Of a stretch of 64,000 nucleotides of DNA, positions 18,019-25,379 are shown piece by piece. Location of the stretch: assembly GCA_031428975.1 (NCBI GenBank), contig JANOYR010000062.1, positions 1 to 64,000 on the forward strand. Reading direction: 5' to 3'. The translations under genes and the position numbers were made by a program. The notes under the pieces are model-generated. The model searched no databases and was not told the origin of the DNA. It saw only the letters and a list, made by a program, of their open reading frames with translations. Origin of the DNA: JAAFIP01 sp031428975 (GTDB lineage Bacteria > Pseudomonadota > Gammaproteobacteria > Burkholderiales > Burkholderiaceae_C). Position 1 is the stretch's first letter; each line of letters opens with the position of its first letter.

Positions 18019-18813
18019 TCACGCTCTGCGCCGTATCAAACGCACACCGGGCAGTTGTGCGGCATTGGGGTTCTTAATGGCTTGGCTAAGATTCCTTTTT
18101 GCATGGCGCGAATGCTCGCGCATCAGCGCCTCCGCACGCGAGCCTTCGCGCAGCGCAATGGCATCGAGCACCTGCGCATGCTGGTCTTGCGCCACCACCA
18201 GCATGTCGCGTGCGGCAGGTGAATTGGCCTGCACCACGACAAATGCCGAGGCCGAAGCAAACGGCAAACTCACCACCCGCTCCAGCAAGCGGGTAATGGT
18301 GTCGCTGCCTGCCATTTCCGCCAAAAGCGCATGAAAACGCTCATTGAGCGTGACATATTGCGAAAATGCATCGTCGTCAAGGGCGCTGGGCACGAGCAAG
18401 GCATCCACTTGTGCGAGCAACTCCCGCGCCTCAGCCATCAGCACTGGCGGTGCGCCGCGCTCGGCAGCCAAGCGTGCGAGCAAACCTTCTAGCGTGCCGC
18501 GCAATTCTATGGAATCAGCGACGTCTCGTTCACTGAGAATTTTGACCGCATAGCCGCCGTTTGGCAGCGCCTCAATCAAACCCTCTTGCTCCAAACGCAT
18601 CAGTGCGGCGCGGATGGGGGTGCGCGAAATGCCCAACTTGTCGACAATCGTCAGCTCGGCAATGCGCGTGCCGCCTGCCAGTTCGCCACTGAAAATCATC
18701 TCGCGCAGCCGCAGTTGCGCCTTGATGGACTGCGACAGCGCAACCGGGCCGCCTAAGTCTGCTGCCTCGCTTGCAACGCCAGTGGCGGCAGACAAAACTG
18801 GTTTTAATGCCAT
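18019..18813 (-). CDS. GntR-family regulator, FadR/FCD type
   Basis: A 264-residue repressor-type protein with an N-terminal winged helix (LREMIFSGELAGGTRIAEL, then LGISRTPIRAALMRLEQEG) and a C-terminal FCD ligand domain with its metal-binding type positions (TLNERFHALLAEMAG; later REHSRHAKRNL). It sits between the vanA-like gene (6 bp upstream) and the vanB-like gene, so oxygenase, regulator and reductase are co-transcribed. VanR of other bacteria is of this family and responds to vanillate (known). Regulation of this operon is the natural inference. ATG 18813 fits the family N-terminus. Confidence 0.87.
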   Translation of the reverse strand: MALKPVLSAATGVASEAADLGGPVALSQSIKAQLRLREMIFSGELAGGTRIAELTIVDKLGISRTPIRAALMRLEQEGLIEALPNGGYAVKILSERDVADSIELRGTLEGLLARLAAERGAPPVLMAEARELLAQVDALLVPSALDDDAFSQYVTLNERFHALLAEMAGSDTITRLLERVVSLPFASASAFVVVQANSPAARDMLVVAQDQHAQVLDAIALREGSRAEALMREHSRHAKRNLSQAIKNPNAAQLPGVRLIRRRA

Positions 18814-18819
18814 ACAAAC

Positions 18820-19938
18820 TCAAGCAGCAGAAAGAATGGGAATAACCGCTGGTTTGCCAACACCGGGCTTTTCTCGGGCGACCAAGCCATCAATCAAACG
18901 GCGTGCCCACATGGAGCCAGCGTCGATGTTGAGGTTGTAAAAAATCTTGTCGGGGTGCTCGTCCATGGCAATTTGCTGGGCTTCCAACACATGCTCGTCT
19001 TCTCTAAAAATACTGGCCACCCCCTCTCGTAGCTGGTGCGTGAGACGCTGTTCCCCCAATTGGTAGTTTCGGGCAAAGGCCCAAAAGTAATGGCATGTGC
19101 CGTCGGTTTCTGGGGTAACGGTGTTGAGTACAAAACCATTCACACCCTTGCTGCGCTGGCTTTGCCGTGCATCGCCTTGGTTTCCGCCCGGTGGTATGGC
19201 GCCCGTGCCGGTTTGGGCCACGCCCACGTCGATGGTGACCGTGCAAGGCGCTTCAAATTTGATGATCTGCCAACGGTCCACAGGCCCTTCATAGCCGAGG
19301 CTGTTTTTGATTTGCCCTGCCCAAAACGGCGGTGCTTCAATATTCTCCATCCAGCGGGTCACTGTGGCCGTGCGGTCGCCATGCGTGGCCACAAAAGGGG
19401 CTTCGGCCACCGCTTGTTGGCCAATGCTAGAGCCATGCACAAAGGTTTCATGGGTCAAATCCATCAAATTGTCGACCACCAAGCGGTAATCGCAGGCTAC
19501 AGTAATCAATTTCCCGTCGCCCGCCCAGTCGGGGTCATCGTTCCAATGCAGGTCGGGCACTAGCGCAGGATCTGCCTTGGCGGGGTCACCGGGCCAGACC
19601 CATACAAAACGGTGCTTTTCCACTACTGGAAAACTGCGCACACATGCCGAAGGATTGAGTGTTTCTTGGCTGGGCATATGGGTGCAGCGCCCTTGCGCGT
19701 TGTATACCAAACCGTGGTATCCGCAGACCACAGAATCGCCCTCAAGCCTGCCCATAGAAAGCGGCAGCAAACGGTGCCAGCAGGCATCTTCTAGCACCGC
19801 CACTTGGCCCTGCGAGCTGCGGTACATCACCAGTTTTTGGTTGCAAATCGTGCGCGCCAGTAGCGCACTTTTAACCTCTACATCGTACGCAGCGGCGTAC
19901 CAAGCATTGAGTGGAAAATGGGATTTTTCGGTTTTCAT
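18820..19938 (-). CDS. vanA: Rieske aromatic oxygenase, vanillate O-demethylase type
   Basis: Oxygenase component of 372 residues. The Rieske cluster ligands are C53-W-H55 and C72-G-Y-H75. The mononuclear-iron site is N157-L-M-D160 with H163 and H168 (motif NLMDLTHETFVHG), the pattern of VanA-like enzymes and of dicamba- or toluenesulfonate-type demethylases. It would hydroxylate a methoxy carbon so that formaldehyde is lost. It heads the minus-strand operon, with the gntR gene and the matching reductase following. The exact methoxyaromatic is not fixed by sequence; vanillate to protocatechuate would feed the lig genes at the left end. Confidence 0.82.
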   Translation of the reverse strand: MKTEKSHFPLNAWYAAAYDVEVKSALLARTICNQKLVMYRSSQGQVAVLEDACWHRLLPLSMGRLEGDSVVCGYHGLVYNAQGRCTHMPSQETLNPSACVRSFPVVEKHRFVWVWPGDPAKADPALVPDLHWNDDPDWAGDGKLITVACDYRLVVDNLMDLTHETFVHGSSIGQQAVAEAPFVATHGDRTATVTRWMENIEAPPFWAGQIKNSLGYEGPVDRWQIIKFEAPCTVTIDVGVAQTGTGAIPPGGNQGDARQSQRSKGVNGFVLNTVTPETDGTCHYFWAFARNYQLGEQRLTHQLREGVASIFREDEHVLEAQQIAMDEHPDKIFYNLNIDAGSMWARRLIDGLVAREKPGVGKPAVIPILSAA

Positions 19939-19946
19939 GGATTCGC

Positions 19947-19957
19947 ATTGTATACAT
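19947..19957. promoter_or_regulatory. Candidate GntR operator upstream of the vanA-like gene
   Basis: Palindrome TGTATACA (within ATTGTATACAT) lies 10 bp before the start codon, a place where a repressor would block initiation. FCD-type GntR proteins commonly use short TNGT..ACNA-like palindromes. A looser copy (TATGTATTCAT) is near 20011-20021. Pattern evidence only. Confidence 0.4.
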
Positions 19958-20086
19958 AAATCCCATAAACACTCTAGATAACAGGGTTATTGAGGCTAAA
20001 TTGCCACTTTATGTATTCATGGCGCAGTTTTTTAATGCACTAAGATAACAGGCAATATTTAACCACCCCACCCTCAGGAGACTTGT

Positions 20087-21211
20087 ATGACCATGACCCA
20101 CGCCCCCCTGCCCGCACGGTTTGACCACGTGGGCAGCTTTTTGCGCCCCGAATACCTTATTAAAGCCCGCGCTGACAAAGCCAGCGGCGCGATCACGCCA
20201 GAGCAACTGCGCTTGGTCGAAGACAGGGCGATTACAGAAATCGTGCAGTTCCAAGAGTCTGTGGGCCTCAAATCCATCACCGACGGGGAGTTTCGCCGCA
20301 CTTACTTTCACCTCGACTTTTTGGAGCAGCTCGGTGGCGTGAAGGTGGGCGAAGCCACCCTGTCGATAGACGCACACGGCAAAGAGCACCTTGTGCCCCC
20401 CGCCATTTACGTGACCGACAAGGTCACTCATGTCAAAGACATTCAAAAAGCTGATTTTGTCTACCTTAAAAGCCAAATCGCTGCTGGCAGCACCGCCAAA
20501 GTGACGATTCCGTCGCCCACGATGCTGCATTTTCGCGGGGGCCGCGCAGGCATCGACCGCAAGGCCTACCCTGATTTAGAGGCCGGTTTTTATGACGATG
20601 TGGCCAAAGCCTATGGCGACGAACTGTGCGCGCTCAGTGCAGCGGGTTGCAACTATGTGCAACTCGACGACACCAATTTGGCCTATTTGTGCGACCCGAT
20701 CATGCGCGAAGCGGCCAAATCCCGTGGCGACGACCCCAACGAACTGCCACACCGCTACGCCGCATTTATCAACAAAGTAGTAGCACACAAACCAGCAGGC
20801 ATGACCCTGGCCATGCATTTGTGCCGTGGCAATTTTAAAAGCACCTTTGCCGCCAGCGGCGACTACGAGCCCGTGGCTGAAGCCTTGCTCTCTGAGATGA
20901 ACATCGACGCTTACTTTTTAGAATACGACGATGACCGCAGCGGCGACTTCCGCCCCCTGCGCTTTTTGCCCAAAGGCAAAACAGCCGTGCTGGGCTTGGT
21001 GACCACCAAAGTGGGCCAAATGGAGTCTAAAGACAGCCTCAAGCGCCGCATCGACGAAGCCGCCAAATACGTGCCCCTCGACCAATTGGCGCTGTCACCA
21101 CAATGCGGCTTTAGCTCTACCGTGCACGGCAACAACATTGCGGTGGAAGACCAACGCAACAAGCTGCGTTTGGTCATTGAGACGGCCAATGAGGTTTGGG
21201 GTTCGGCCTAA
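20087..21211 (+). CDS. MetE-core-like (cobalamin-independent methionine synthase family) methyltransferase
   Basis: A 374-residue single-domain member of the MetE C-terminal / UROD-like TIM-barrel family, far shorter than full MetE (about 750 residues). The zinc-site residues of MetE can be matched: H244 and C246 in AMHLCRGN, E279 in FLEYDD, and C340 in SPQCGFSS. The N-terminus (FDHVGSFLRP) is typical of the short family. A good ribosome-binding site precedes ATG 20087. It is divergent from the vanA-like operon and co-oriented with nothing else, with repeat copy D after its stop. It may move a methyl group to homocysteine, or act on a methylated carbon source linked to demethylation (inference). 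Confidence 0.75.
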   Translation: MTMTHAPLPARFDHVGSFLRPEYLIKARADKASGAITPEQLRLVEDRAITEIVQFQESVGLKSITDGEFRRTYFHLDFLEQLGGVKVGEATLSIDAHGKEHLVPPAIYVTDKVTHVKDIQKADFVYLKSQIAAGSTAKVTIPSPTMLHFRGGRAGIDRKAYPDLEAGFYDDVAKAYGDELCALSAAGCNYVQLDDTNLAYLCDPIMREAAKSRGDDPNELPHRYAAFINKVVAHKPAGMTLAMHLCRGNFKSTFAASGDYEPVAEALLSEMNIDAYFLEYDDDRSGDFRPLRFLPKGKTAVLGLVTTKVGQMESKDSLKRRIDEAAKYVPLDQLALSPQCGFSSTVHGNNIAVEDQRNKLRLVIETANEVWGSA

Positions 21212-21219
21212 GCTGGCTT

Positions 21220-21271
21220 GTCACCGTTATATTTTTAATAGCACACTATGACCATATGACGGTGACATTGG
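21220..21271 (-). repeat. Dispersed repeat, copy D, flanked by GTCACCGT / ACGGTGAC
   Basis: Reverse-orientation copy between the convergent metE-like and gntR genes. The minus strand reads CCAATGTCACCGTCATATGG, then TCATAGTGTGCTATTAAAAA. A second, inverted GTCACCGT stands at 21220-21227, so this copy is closed by perfect 8-bp inverted ends with the stem-loop segment inside. It could act as a bidirectional 3' element for the two convergent genes. Confidence 0.8.
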
Positions 21272-21286
21272 CCAATTTTATTAAAA

Positions 21287-22045
21287 TTATTTTTTCTCAG
21301 TAGCAAGCGCCTCTTGCGCTTTGCGCATACGCTCTCGGCTGTTGGTGAGGTGGATGCGCATGGCCGCCCGGGCCGACTCGGCATCTTGGCGGGCAATAGC
21401 GGCATAAATCTCCTCGTGCTCACGGTTGACCCGTTGCAGGTATTGGGCGAGGTGGTCCACCACAATTTTGTAGGCATTGATGCGGGTGCGCGGAATAATG
21501 GTGGTGCCCAGATGGCCCATGATGTCTGAAAAATACCGATTTCCAGTGGCCTGCGCAATCAACAAATGGAACTGAAAATCGGGCGAAACGGTATCGCCTG
21601 CTTGCCCTACATTGGCTTCAAATGCGTCCAAAGCCGTGCGCATGGCAGCCAATTGCTCGGCGCTGCGGCGCACTGCGGCCAAACCTGCAGACTCGGTTTC
21701 CAAGCTAATACGCAGCTCTAGCACCGCCAGCACATCCAAACTGGTAGAAAACTCGTCGGGTTTGAGCCGGAACTGGGCGCCGTCGGGCGCTGAAATCACA
21801 AAAGTGCCAATGCCATGGTGTGTTTCCACCAAGCCCGAGGCCTGCAAACGCGACAACGCCTCGCGCACCACCGAGCGCCCCACACCGTGCTCCGCCATGA
21901 TGGCCAGCTCGCCGGGCAGTTTGTCGCCCGGTTTGATGCGCCCACTGCGAATGGCCTCGCCCAGCAGCTGCACCAAGGTTTGCGCCTTTGAGCCGCTGCG
22001 CACGGCTTCTTGATTTAAGGGTTTTGGAGTGCTTGACATGGGCAT
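21287..22045 (-). CDS. GntR-family regulator (FadR/FCD type) of the uronate operon
   Basis: A 252-residue regulator: winged helix with LGEAIRSGRIKPGDKLPGE and GVGRSVVREALSRLQASG, then an FCD domain (VSPDFQFHLLIAQATGN; HEEIYAAIARQD). It is divergent from the uronate dehydrogenase/TRAP operon over a 71-bp gap containing a promoter-like sequence and a TGTC-T-GACA palindrome. ExuR/UxuR-like control by a uronate or aldarate is the likely role (inference). ATG 22045 is used; an internal ATG two codons on is equally possible. Confidence 0.87.
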   Translation of the reverse strand: MPMSSTPKPLNQEAVRSGSKAQTLVQLLGEAIRSGRIKPGDKLPGELAIMAEHGVGRSVVREALSRLQASGLVETHHGIGTFVISAPDGAQFRLKPDEFSTSLDVLAVLELRISLETESAGLAAVRRSAEQLAAMRTALDAFEANVGQAGDTVSPDFQFHLLIAQATGNRYFSDIMGHLGTTIIPRTRINAYKIVVDHLAQYLQRVNREHEEIYAAIARQDAESARAAMRIHLTNSRERMRKAQEALATEKK

Positions 22046-22062
22046 TGTCTGTGTATCATAAT
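22033..22062 (+). promoter_or_regulatory. Candidate sigma70-type promoter of the uronate operon
   Basis: TTGACA at 22033-22038 and CATAAT at 22057-22062, 18 bp apart. The -35 box overlaps the first codons of the divergent gntR gene. The expected start point (about 22070) falls against the palindrome at 22073-22083. Confidence 0.45.
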
Positions 22063-22072
22063 CGCAGCCTAG

Positions 22073-22083
22073 ATGTCTGACAA
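22073..22083. promoter_or_regulatory. Candidate GntR operator ATGTCTGACAA
   Basis: Palindromic core TGTC-T-GACA lies just downstream of the predicted promoter. A near-identical site, TTGTCTGACAT, occurs inside the uronate dehydrogenase gene at 22231-22241. This would allow repression by looping or roadblock. It resembles the TTGT-N3-ACAA sites near the second gntR gene at 32.5 kb. Confidence 0.42.
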
Positions 22084-22116
22084 CCTATTTTTTCAATTTT
22101 GATTTTTTCCGCTTGT

Positions 22117-22953
22117 ATGCCTGCTACGCCAACCACACGCCCTTTTAATCGCCTGCTATTGACTGGAGCAGCCGGAGGCTTGGGGCAAATTTTGCGGTCT
22201 AGCCTTGTGCCATTTGCGCAGACACTTAGGTTGTCTGACATCATGACTTTATCTGCCGGGCAAGCGCATGAAGAAACCCTCGTTTGCGATTTGGCCGACA
22301 AAGCGGCCGTTGACGAGATGGTGCGCGGTGTCGATGCCATCGTGCACATGGGCGGCGTGTCGGTAGAGCGGCCATTTGAAGAGATTTTGGGACCCAATAT
22401 TGTGGGTGTTTTTAACCTGTATGAGGCGGCGCGCAGGCATGGAGTCAAGCGGATTGTGTTTGCCAGCTCCAACCATGTGATTGGTTTTCACAAGCAAGGC
22501 GAGGTTTTAGACACCGACTGTGCCAAACGCCCTGATGGTAACTACGGCCTGTCCAAATCCTATGGGGAAGATCTGTCGCGCTTTTATTTTGACCGCTACG
22601 GCATTGAAACCGTGTGCATCCGCATCGGCTCGTCATTTCCAGAGCCCAAAGATGCACGCATGCTCATTACTTGGCTCAGTTATGCGGATTTAACCGAGCT
22701 TATCCGCTGCGCCTTGTTTGCGCCCAACGTAGGCCACACCATTGTCTATGGCATGAGCAATAACCGCGATACATGGTGGAACAATGCGGCTGCCGCGCAC
22801 TTGGGATTTGTTGCCAAAGACAGTTCAGAAGCTTTTCGCGCCCAAGCAGAGGCGCAGCCGCGCCCAGCGGCTGGCGACCCTGCGGGCCAATTCCAAGGCG
22901 GCGGCTTTGTCACCCGTGGGCCTTTTGAAACTTTGGCAGCCGTATCCGCATGA
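22117..22953 (+). CDS. udh: NAD-dependent uronate dehydrogenase (SDR/epimerase fold)
   Basis: A 278-residue extended-SDR protein. The NAD motif LLLTGAAGGLGQILR lies at the N-terminus, and the catalytic pair is in YGLSKSYGEDL (YxxxK). The middle block HMGGVSVERPFEEILGPNIV is typical of uronate dehydrogenases, which oxidise galacturonate or glucuronate to an aldaro-lactone. I use ATG 22117; the frame upstream opens only from a TTG. The gene overlaps the lactonase gene by 4 bases (ATGA), and a TRAP importer follows, supporting sugar-acid use. Confidence 0.82.
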   Translation: MPATPTTRPFNRLLLTGAAGGLGQILRSSLVPFAQTLRLSDIMTLSAGQAHEETLVCDLADKAAVDEMVRGVDAIVHMGGVSVERPFEEILGPNIVGVFNLYEAARRHGVKRIVFASSNHVIGFHKQGEVLDTDCAKRPDGNYGLSKSYGEDLSRFYFDRYGIETVCIRIGSSFPEPKDARMLITWLSYADLTELIRCALFAPNVGHTIVYGMSNNRDTWWNNAAAAHLGFVAKDSSEAFRAQAEAQPRPAAGDPAGQFQGGGFVTRGPFETLAAVSA

Positions 22954-23837
22954 GCACCGCTGAACTCATTGTCGATGCACGCAACGGCGTAGGCGAGAGC
23001 CCGGTTTGGAATGCCGCCGAGCGGGCTTTGTACTGGGTGGATATTCCCGCTAAAAAACTGCAGCGCTGGGACATGCAAACGGGTGCAGTGCGCAGCTGGA
23101 CTGCCCCAGAAATGCTCGCTTGCATAGCTCCCCACAGCGCAGGCGGATTCATCGCTGGCATGGAAACTGGCATATTCCACATCCGCATCGGTGCAGGGGA
23201 TGCGCTCGCATTTACGTTGCTGCAAAGCACGCCCCACAGCGCACAAGGCATGCGCTGGAACGATGGCCGCTGCGACCGGCAAGGCCGTTTTTTAGCGGGT
23301 TCTATGGTGATGGATATGGGCAAGTGCAGCAATGCTGGTATCATAGTTAGCTATACAAAGAGTAGTGGCACTTGCACTATAAGAAGCCAACTCATTACCC
23401 CCAACGGCATGGCTTTTAGCCCTGATGGGCGCACGCTTTACACCAGCGATTCCCACCCCAGCGTGCAAACCGTTTGGGCTTCTGACTACGACACCGAAAC
23501 TGGCACGCCGTCCAACCAGCGTGTCTTTGTCGACATGCATGCCCTGCCCGGCAGACCCGATGGTGCAGCCGTTGACACCGACGGTTGCTACTGGATCTGC
23601 GGCAACGACGCAGGCTTGATCCACCGATTTACGCCGCAAGGTATTCTCGACCAATCCTTAGCCGTCCCCGTCAAAAAGCCCGCCATGTGCGCTTTTGGCG
23701 GCGACGACATGCGTACGCTTTTTGTCACCTCGATTCGCCCAGAGAGCATTGATTTATCTGACCAGCCGCTTGCGGGCGGTGTATTTGCACTGCGCCTCGG
23801 CGTGCGGGGTCTGTCAGAGCCCGTTTTTCTCGCTTGA
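22950..23837 (+). CDS. SMP-30/gluconolactonase-family lactonase
   Basis: Probable lactonase opening the aldarolactone made by uronate dehydrogenase. The 295-residue six-bladed propeller shows the metal-site pieces GVGESPVWNAAERALYWVDI at the N-terminus, RWNDGRCDRQGRFLAGSM, TPNGMAFSPDGRTLYTSDS and PDGAAVDTDGCYW. It overlaps udh by 4 bases. One stretch, NAGIIVSYTKSSGTCTIRS (about residues 129-147), does not look like the usual family sequence at this place; its DNA resembles a dispersed repeat. The enzyme frame remains intact. Confidence 0.85.
   Translation: MSTAELIVDARNGVGESPVWNAAERALYWVDIPAKKLQRWDMQTGAVRSWTAPEMLACIAPHSAGGFIAGMETGIFHIRIGAGDALAFTLLQSTPHSAQGMRWNDGRCDRQGRFLAGSMVMDMGKCSNAGIIVSYTKSSGTCTIRSQLITPNGMAFSPDGRTLYTSDSHPSVQTVWASDYDTETGTPSNQRVFVDMHALPGRPDGAAVDTDGCYWICGNDAGLIHRFTPQGILDQSLAVPVKKPAMCAFGGDDMRTLFVTSIRPESIDLSDQPLAGGVFALRLGVRGLSEPVFLA
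23341..23393 (+). repeat. Possible repeat-derived insert inside the lactonase gene
   Basis: The stretch containing AGCTATACAAAGAGTAG followed by TGGCACTTGCACTATAAG resembles, from memory, a repeat common in Comamonadaceae genomes that begins with AGCTAT-(A-rich)-AGAGTAG and continues with a GC-containing stem. It is read in frame as part of the lactonase. Single copy in this window, so the call is weak. Confidence 0.35.
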
Positions 23838-23863
23838 TTTTTTTAACCCCTAGGAGACTTTCC

Positions 23864-24829
23864 ATGAAAATTCAATACACCTTCATTGCCGCAGCAGTCG
23901 CCTGCATCACACTGGGCGCACAAGCCACCGAGTTCCGCTCGGCAGATACCCACAACGCTGACGACTACCCCACGGTGGCCGCGGTGAAATACATGAGCCA
24001 ACTGCTAGAGCAAAAAAGCGGCGGCAAACACAAGATCAAAGTATTCAACAAACAAGCCTTGGGCAGCGAAAAAGAAACCGTTGACCAAGTGAAAATTGGC
24101 GCACTGGATTTCACCCGCGTCAACGTGGGCCCCATGAACGGCATTTGCCCGCTCACCCAAGTGCCCACCATGCCATTTTTGTTCAACTCGATCGCCCATA
24201 TGCGCAAGTCGCTGGATGGCCCAGTAGGGGAAGAGATTTTGAAAAGCTGCGAGTCAGTGGGCTTTGTAGGTTTGGCGTTTTATGACAGCGGCGCACGCTC
24301 GATTTATGCCAAAAAAGCCATCAAAACGGTAGCGGATGCCAAAGGCTTGAAAATTCGTGTCCAGCAGTCTGACCTGTGGGTCGCGTTGATTAGCGCTATG
24401 GGCGCAAATGCCACCCCCATGCCTTATGGCGAAGTGTTGATGGGCCTCAAAACCGGTTTGATTGATGCGGCAGAAAACAACATTCCCTCGTTTGACACCG
24501 CCAAACACTACGAATCAGTGAAGATTTATTCCAAAACTGAGCATTCGATGGCACCCGAAATTTTGGTCATGTCCAAAGTGATTTACGACAAGCTGCCCAA
24601 GGCTGAGCAAGACATGATCCGCGCTGCGGCCAAAGAGTCGGTGGCCTTCCAGCGCCAAAAGTGGGACGAGCAAGAAGCCAAATCGCTGGCAGTGGTCAAG
24701 GCTGGCGGCGCAGAGATTGTGGACGTTGACAAAAAATCCTTCCAAGCGGTGATGACTCCGGTGTATGACAAATTCATGGTCACCCCCGACATGAAGCGCT
24801 TGGTGAAGTCCGTGCAAGACACGAAATGA
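23864..24829 (+). CDS. dctP: TRAP transporter solute-binding protein, DctP family
   Basis: Periplasmic receptor of 321 residues. I use ATG 23864 (MKIQYTFIAAAVACITLGAQ), which follows a TAGGAG ribosome-binding site and gives a proper signal peptide cleaved near AQAT. Family signature: GLKIRVQQSDLW with the conserved Arg that holds a carboxylate, then MPYGEVLMGLKTGLIDAAEN. Close relatives with this QSD/AAEN pattern include characterised uronate receptors (family knowledge). It is followed by a strong hairpin and dctQM. Confidence 0.9.
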   Translation: MKIQYTFIAAAVACITLGAQATEFRSADTHNADDYPTVAAVKYMSQLLEQKSGGKHKIKVFNKQALGSEKETVDQVKIGALDFTRVNVGPMNGICPLTQVPTMPFLFNSIAHMRKSLDGPVGEEILKSCESVGFVGLAFYDSGARSIYAKKAIKTVADAKGLKIRVQQSDLWVALISAMGANATPMPYGEVLMGLKTGLIDAAENNIPSFDTAKHYESVKIYSKTEHSMAPEILVMSKVIYDKLPKAEQDMIRAAAKESVAFQRQKWDEQEAKSLAVVKAGGAEIVDVDKKSFQAVMTPVYDKFMVTPDMKRLVKSVQDTK

Positions 24830-24857
24830 TGCATCCCACGCGCATGCTGGCTTGCCT

Positions 24858-24881
24858 AGCGCCGCCCCTTAGGGGGGCGCT
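24858..24881 (+). promoter_or_regulatory. RNA hairpin over the dctQ ribosome-binding site
   Basis: AGCGCC-G-CCCCT pairs with AGGGGGGCGCT, with one bulged G and a very short loop. The 3' arm is the G-rich sequence directly before the dctQ ATG (24882), so the structure would hide the ribosome-binding site. It may explain a high ratio of receptor to membrane subunits. Confidence 0.6.
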
Positions 24882-25379
24882 ATGAGTGCCGCATTCACGA
24901 AACTGTGCGCCAATTTGTCCAAGTTTTGCTTGGTATTGGCCGTTATCGGGCTCATTGGCTTGATTTTATGTGTGCAGTGGCAAGTGTTTGGTCGCTATGT
25001 GCTCAATGACACGCCCACTTGGGCAGAGGCGTTTGCCTTGTTGCTTGTGCTTTTTGTCACGGCTTTTGGTGTTGCAGTGGGCGTGCGCGATGCAGGCCAT
25101 ATTGGCCTGGAATCCATGGTTTCGCTGCTGCCTGAGGCTTGGCGAAAAAAAATCGAAGTGCTGATTCACTTGCTGGTGGGCAGCTTTGGCGCTTTGATGG
25201 TCTTTGGTGGCTGGCAATGGATGGTGGCCAAATGGGGCGAAAAAAAACCCATGTTGCCTGTGCCTGACGGCATCGACTACCTGCCCGTGGTGATTGCGGG
25301 CGTGCTAATTGTGCTGTTTTCAATTGAACATATTGTGGCGCTCATACAGGGCAAAGTCGTGGAGCCAGCATGGAACTAG
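24882..25379 (+). CDS. dctQ: TRAP transporter small permease DctQ
   Basis: Four-helix membrane subunit of 165 residues (helices near residues 15-35, 48-68, 88-110 and 130-150). Typical pieces are QVFGRYVLNDTPTWAEAFALLL and GHIGLE. It bridges the DctP receptor and DctM. Its stop overlaps dctM by 10 bases. The start is embedded in the hairpin described separately. Confidence 0.9.
   Translation: MSAAFTKLCANLSKFCLVLAVIGLIGLILCVQWQVFGRYVLNDTPTWAEAFALLLVLFVTAFGVAVGVRDAGHIGLESMVSLLPEAWRKKIEVLIHLLVGSFGALMVFGGWQWMVAKWGEKKPMLPVPDGIDYLPVVIAGVLIVLFSIEHIVALIQGKVVEPAWN

Noticed and set aside
19978..19996. GATAACAGGGTTATT dyad as an operator of the metE-like gene
   Set aside because: The arms are only 5 bp and the position is about 90 bp from the start with no second copy; too weak to call.
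22746..23282. Minus-strand open frame across the udh/lactonase junction
   Set aside because: It overlaps two well-supported genes and has low-complexity, Cys/His-rich antisense composition.
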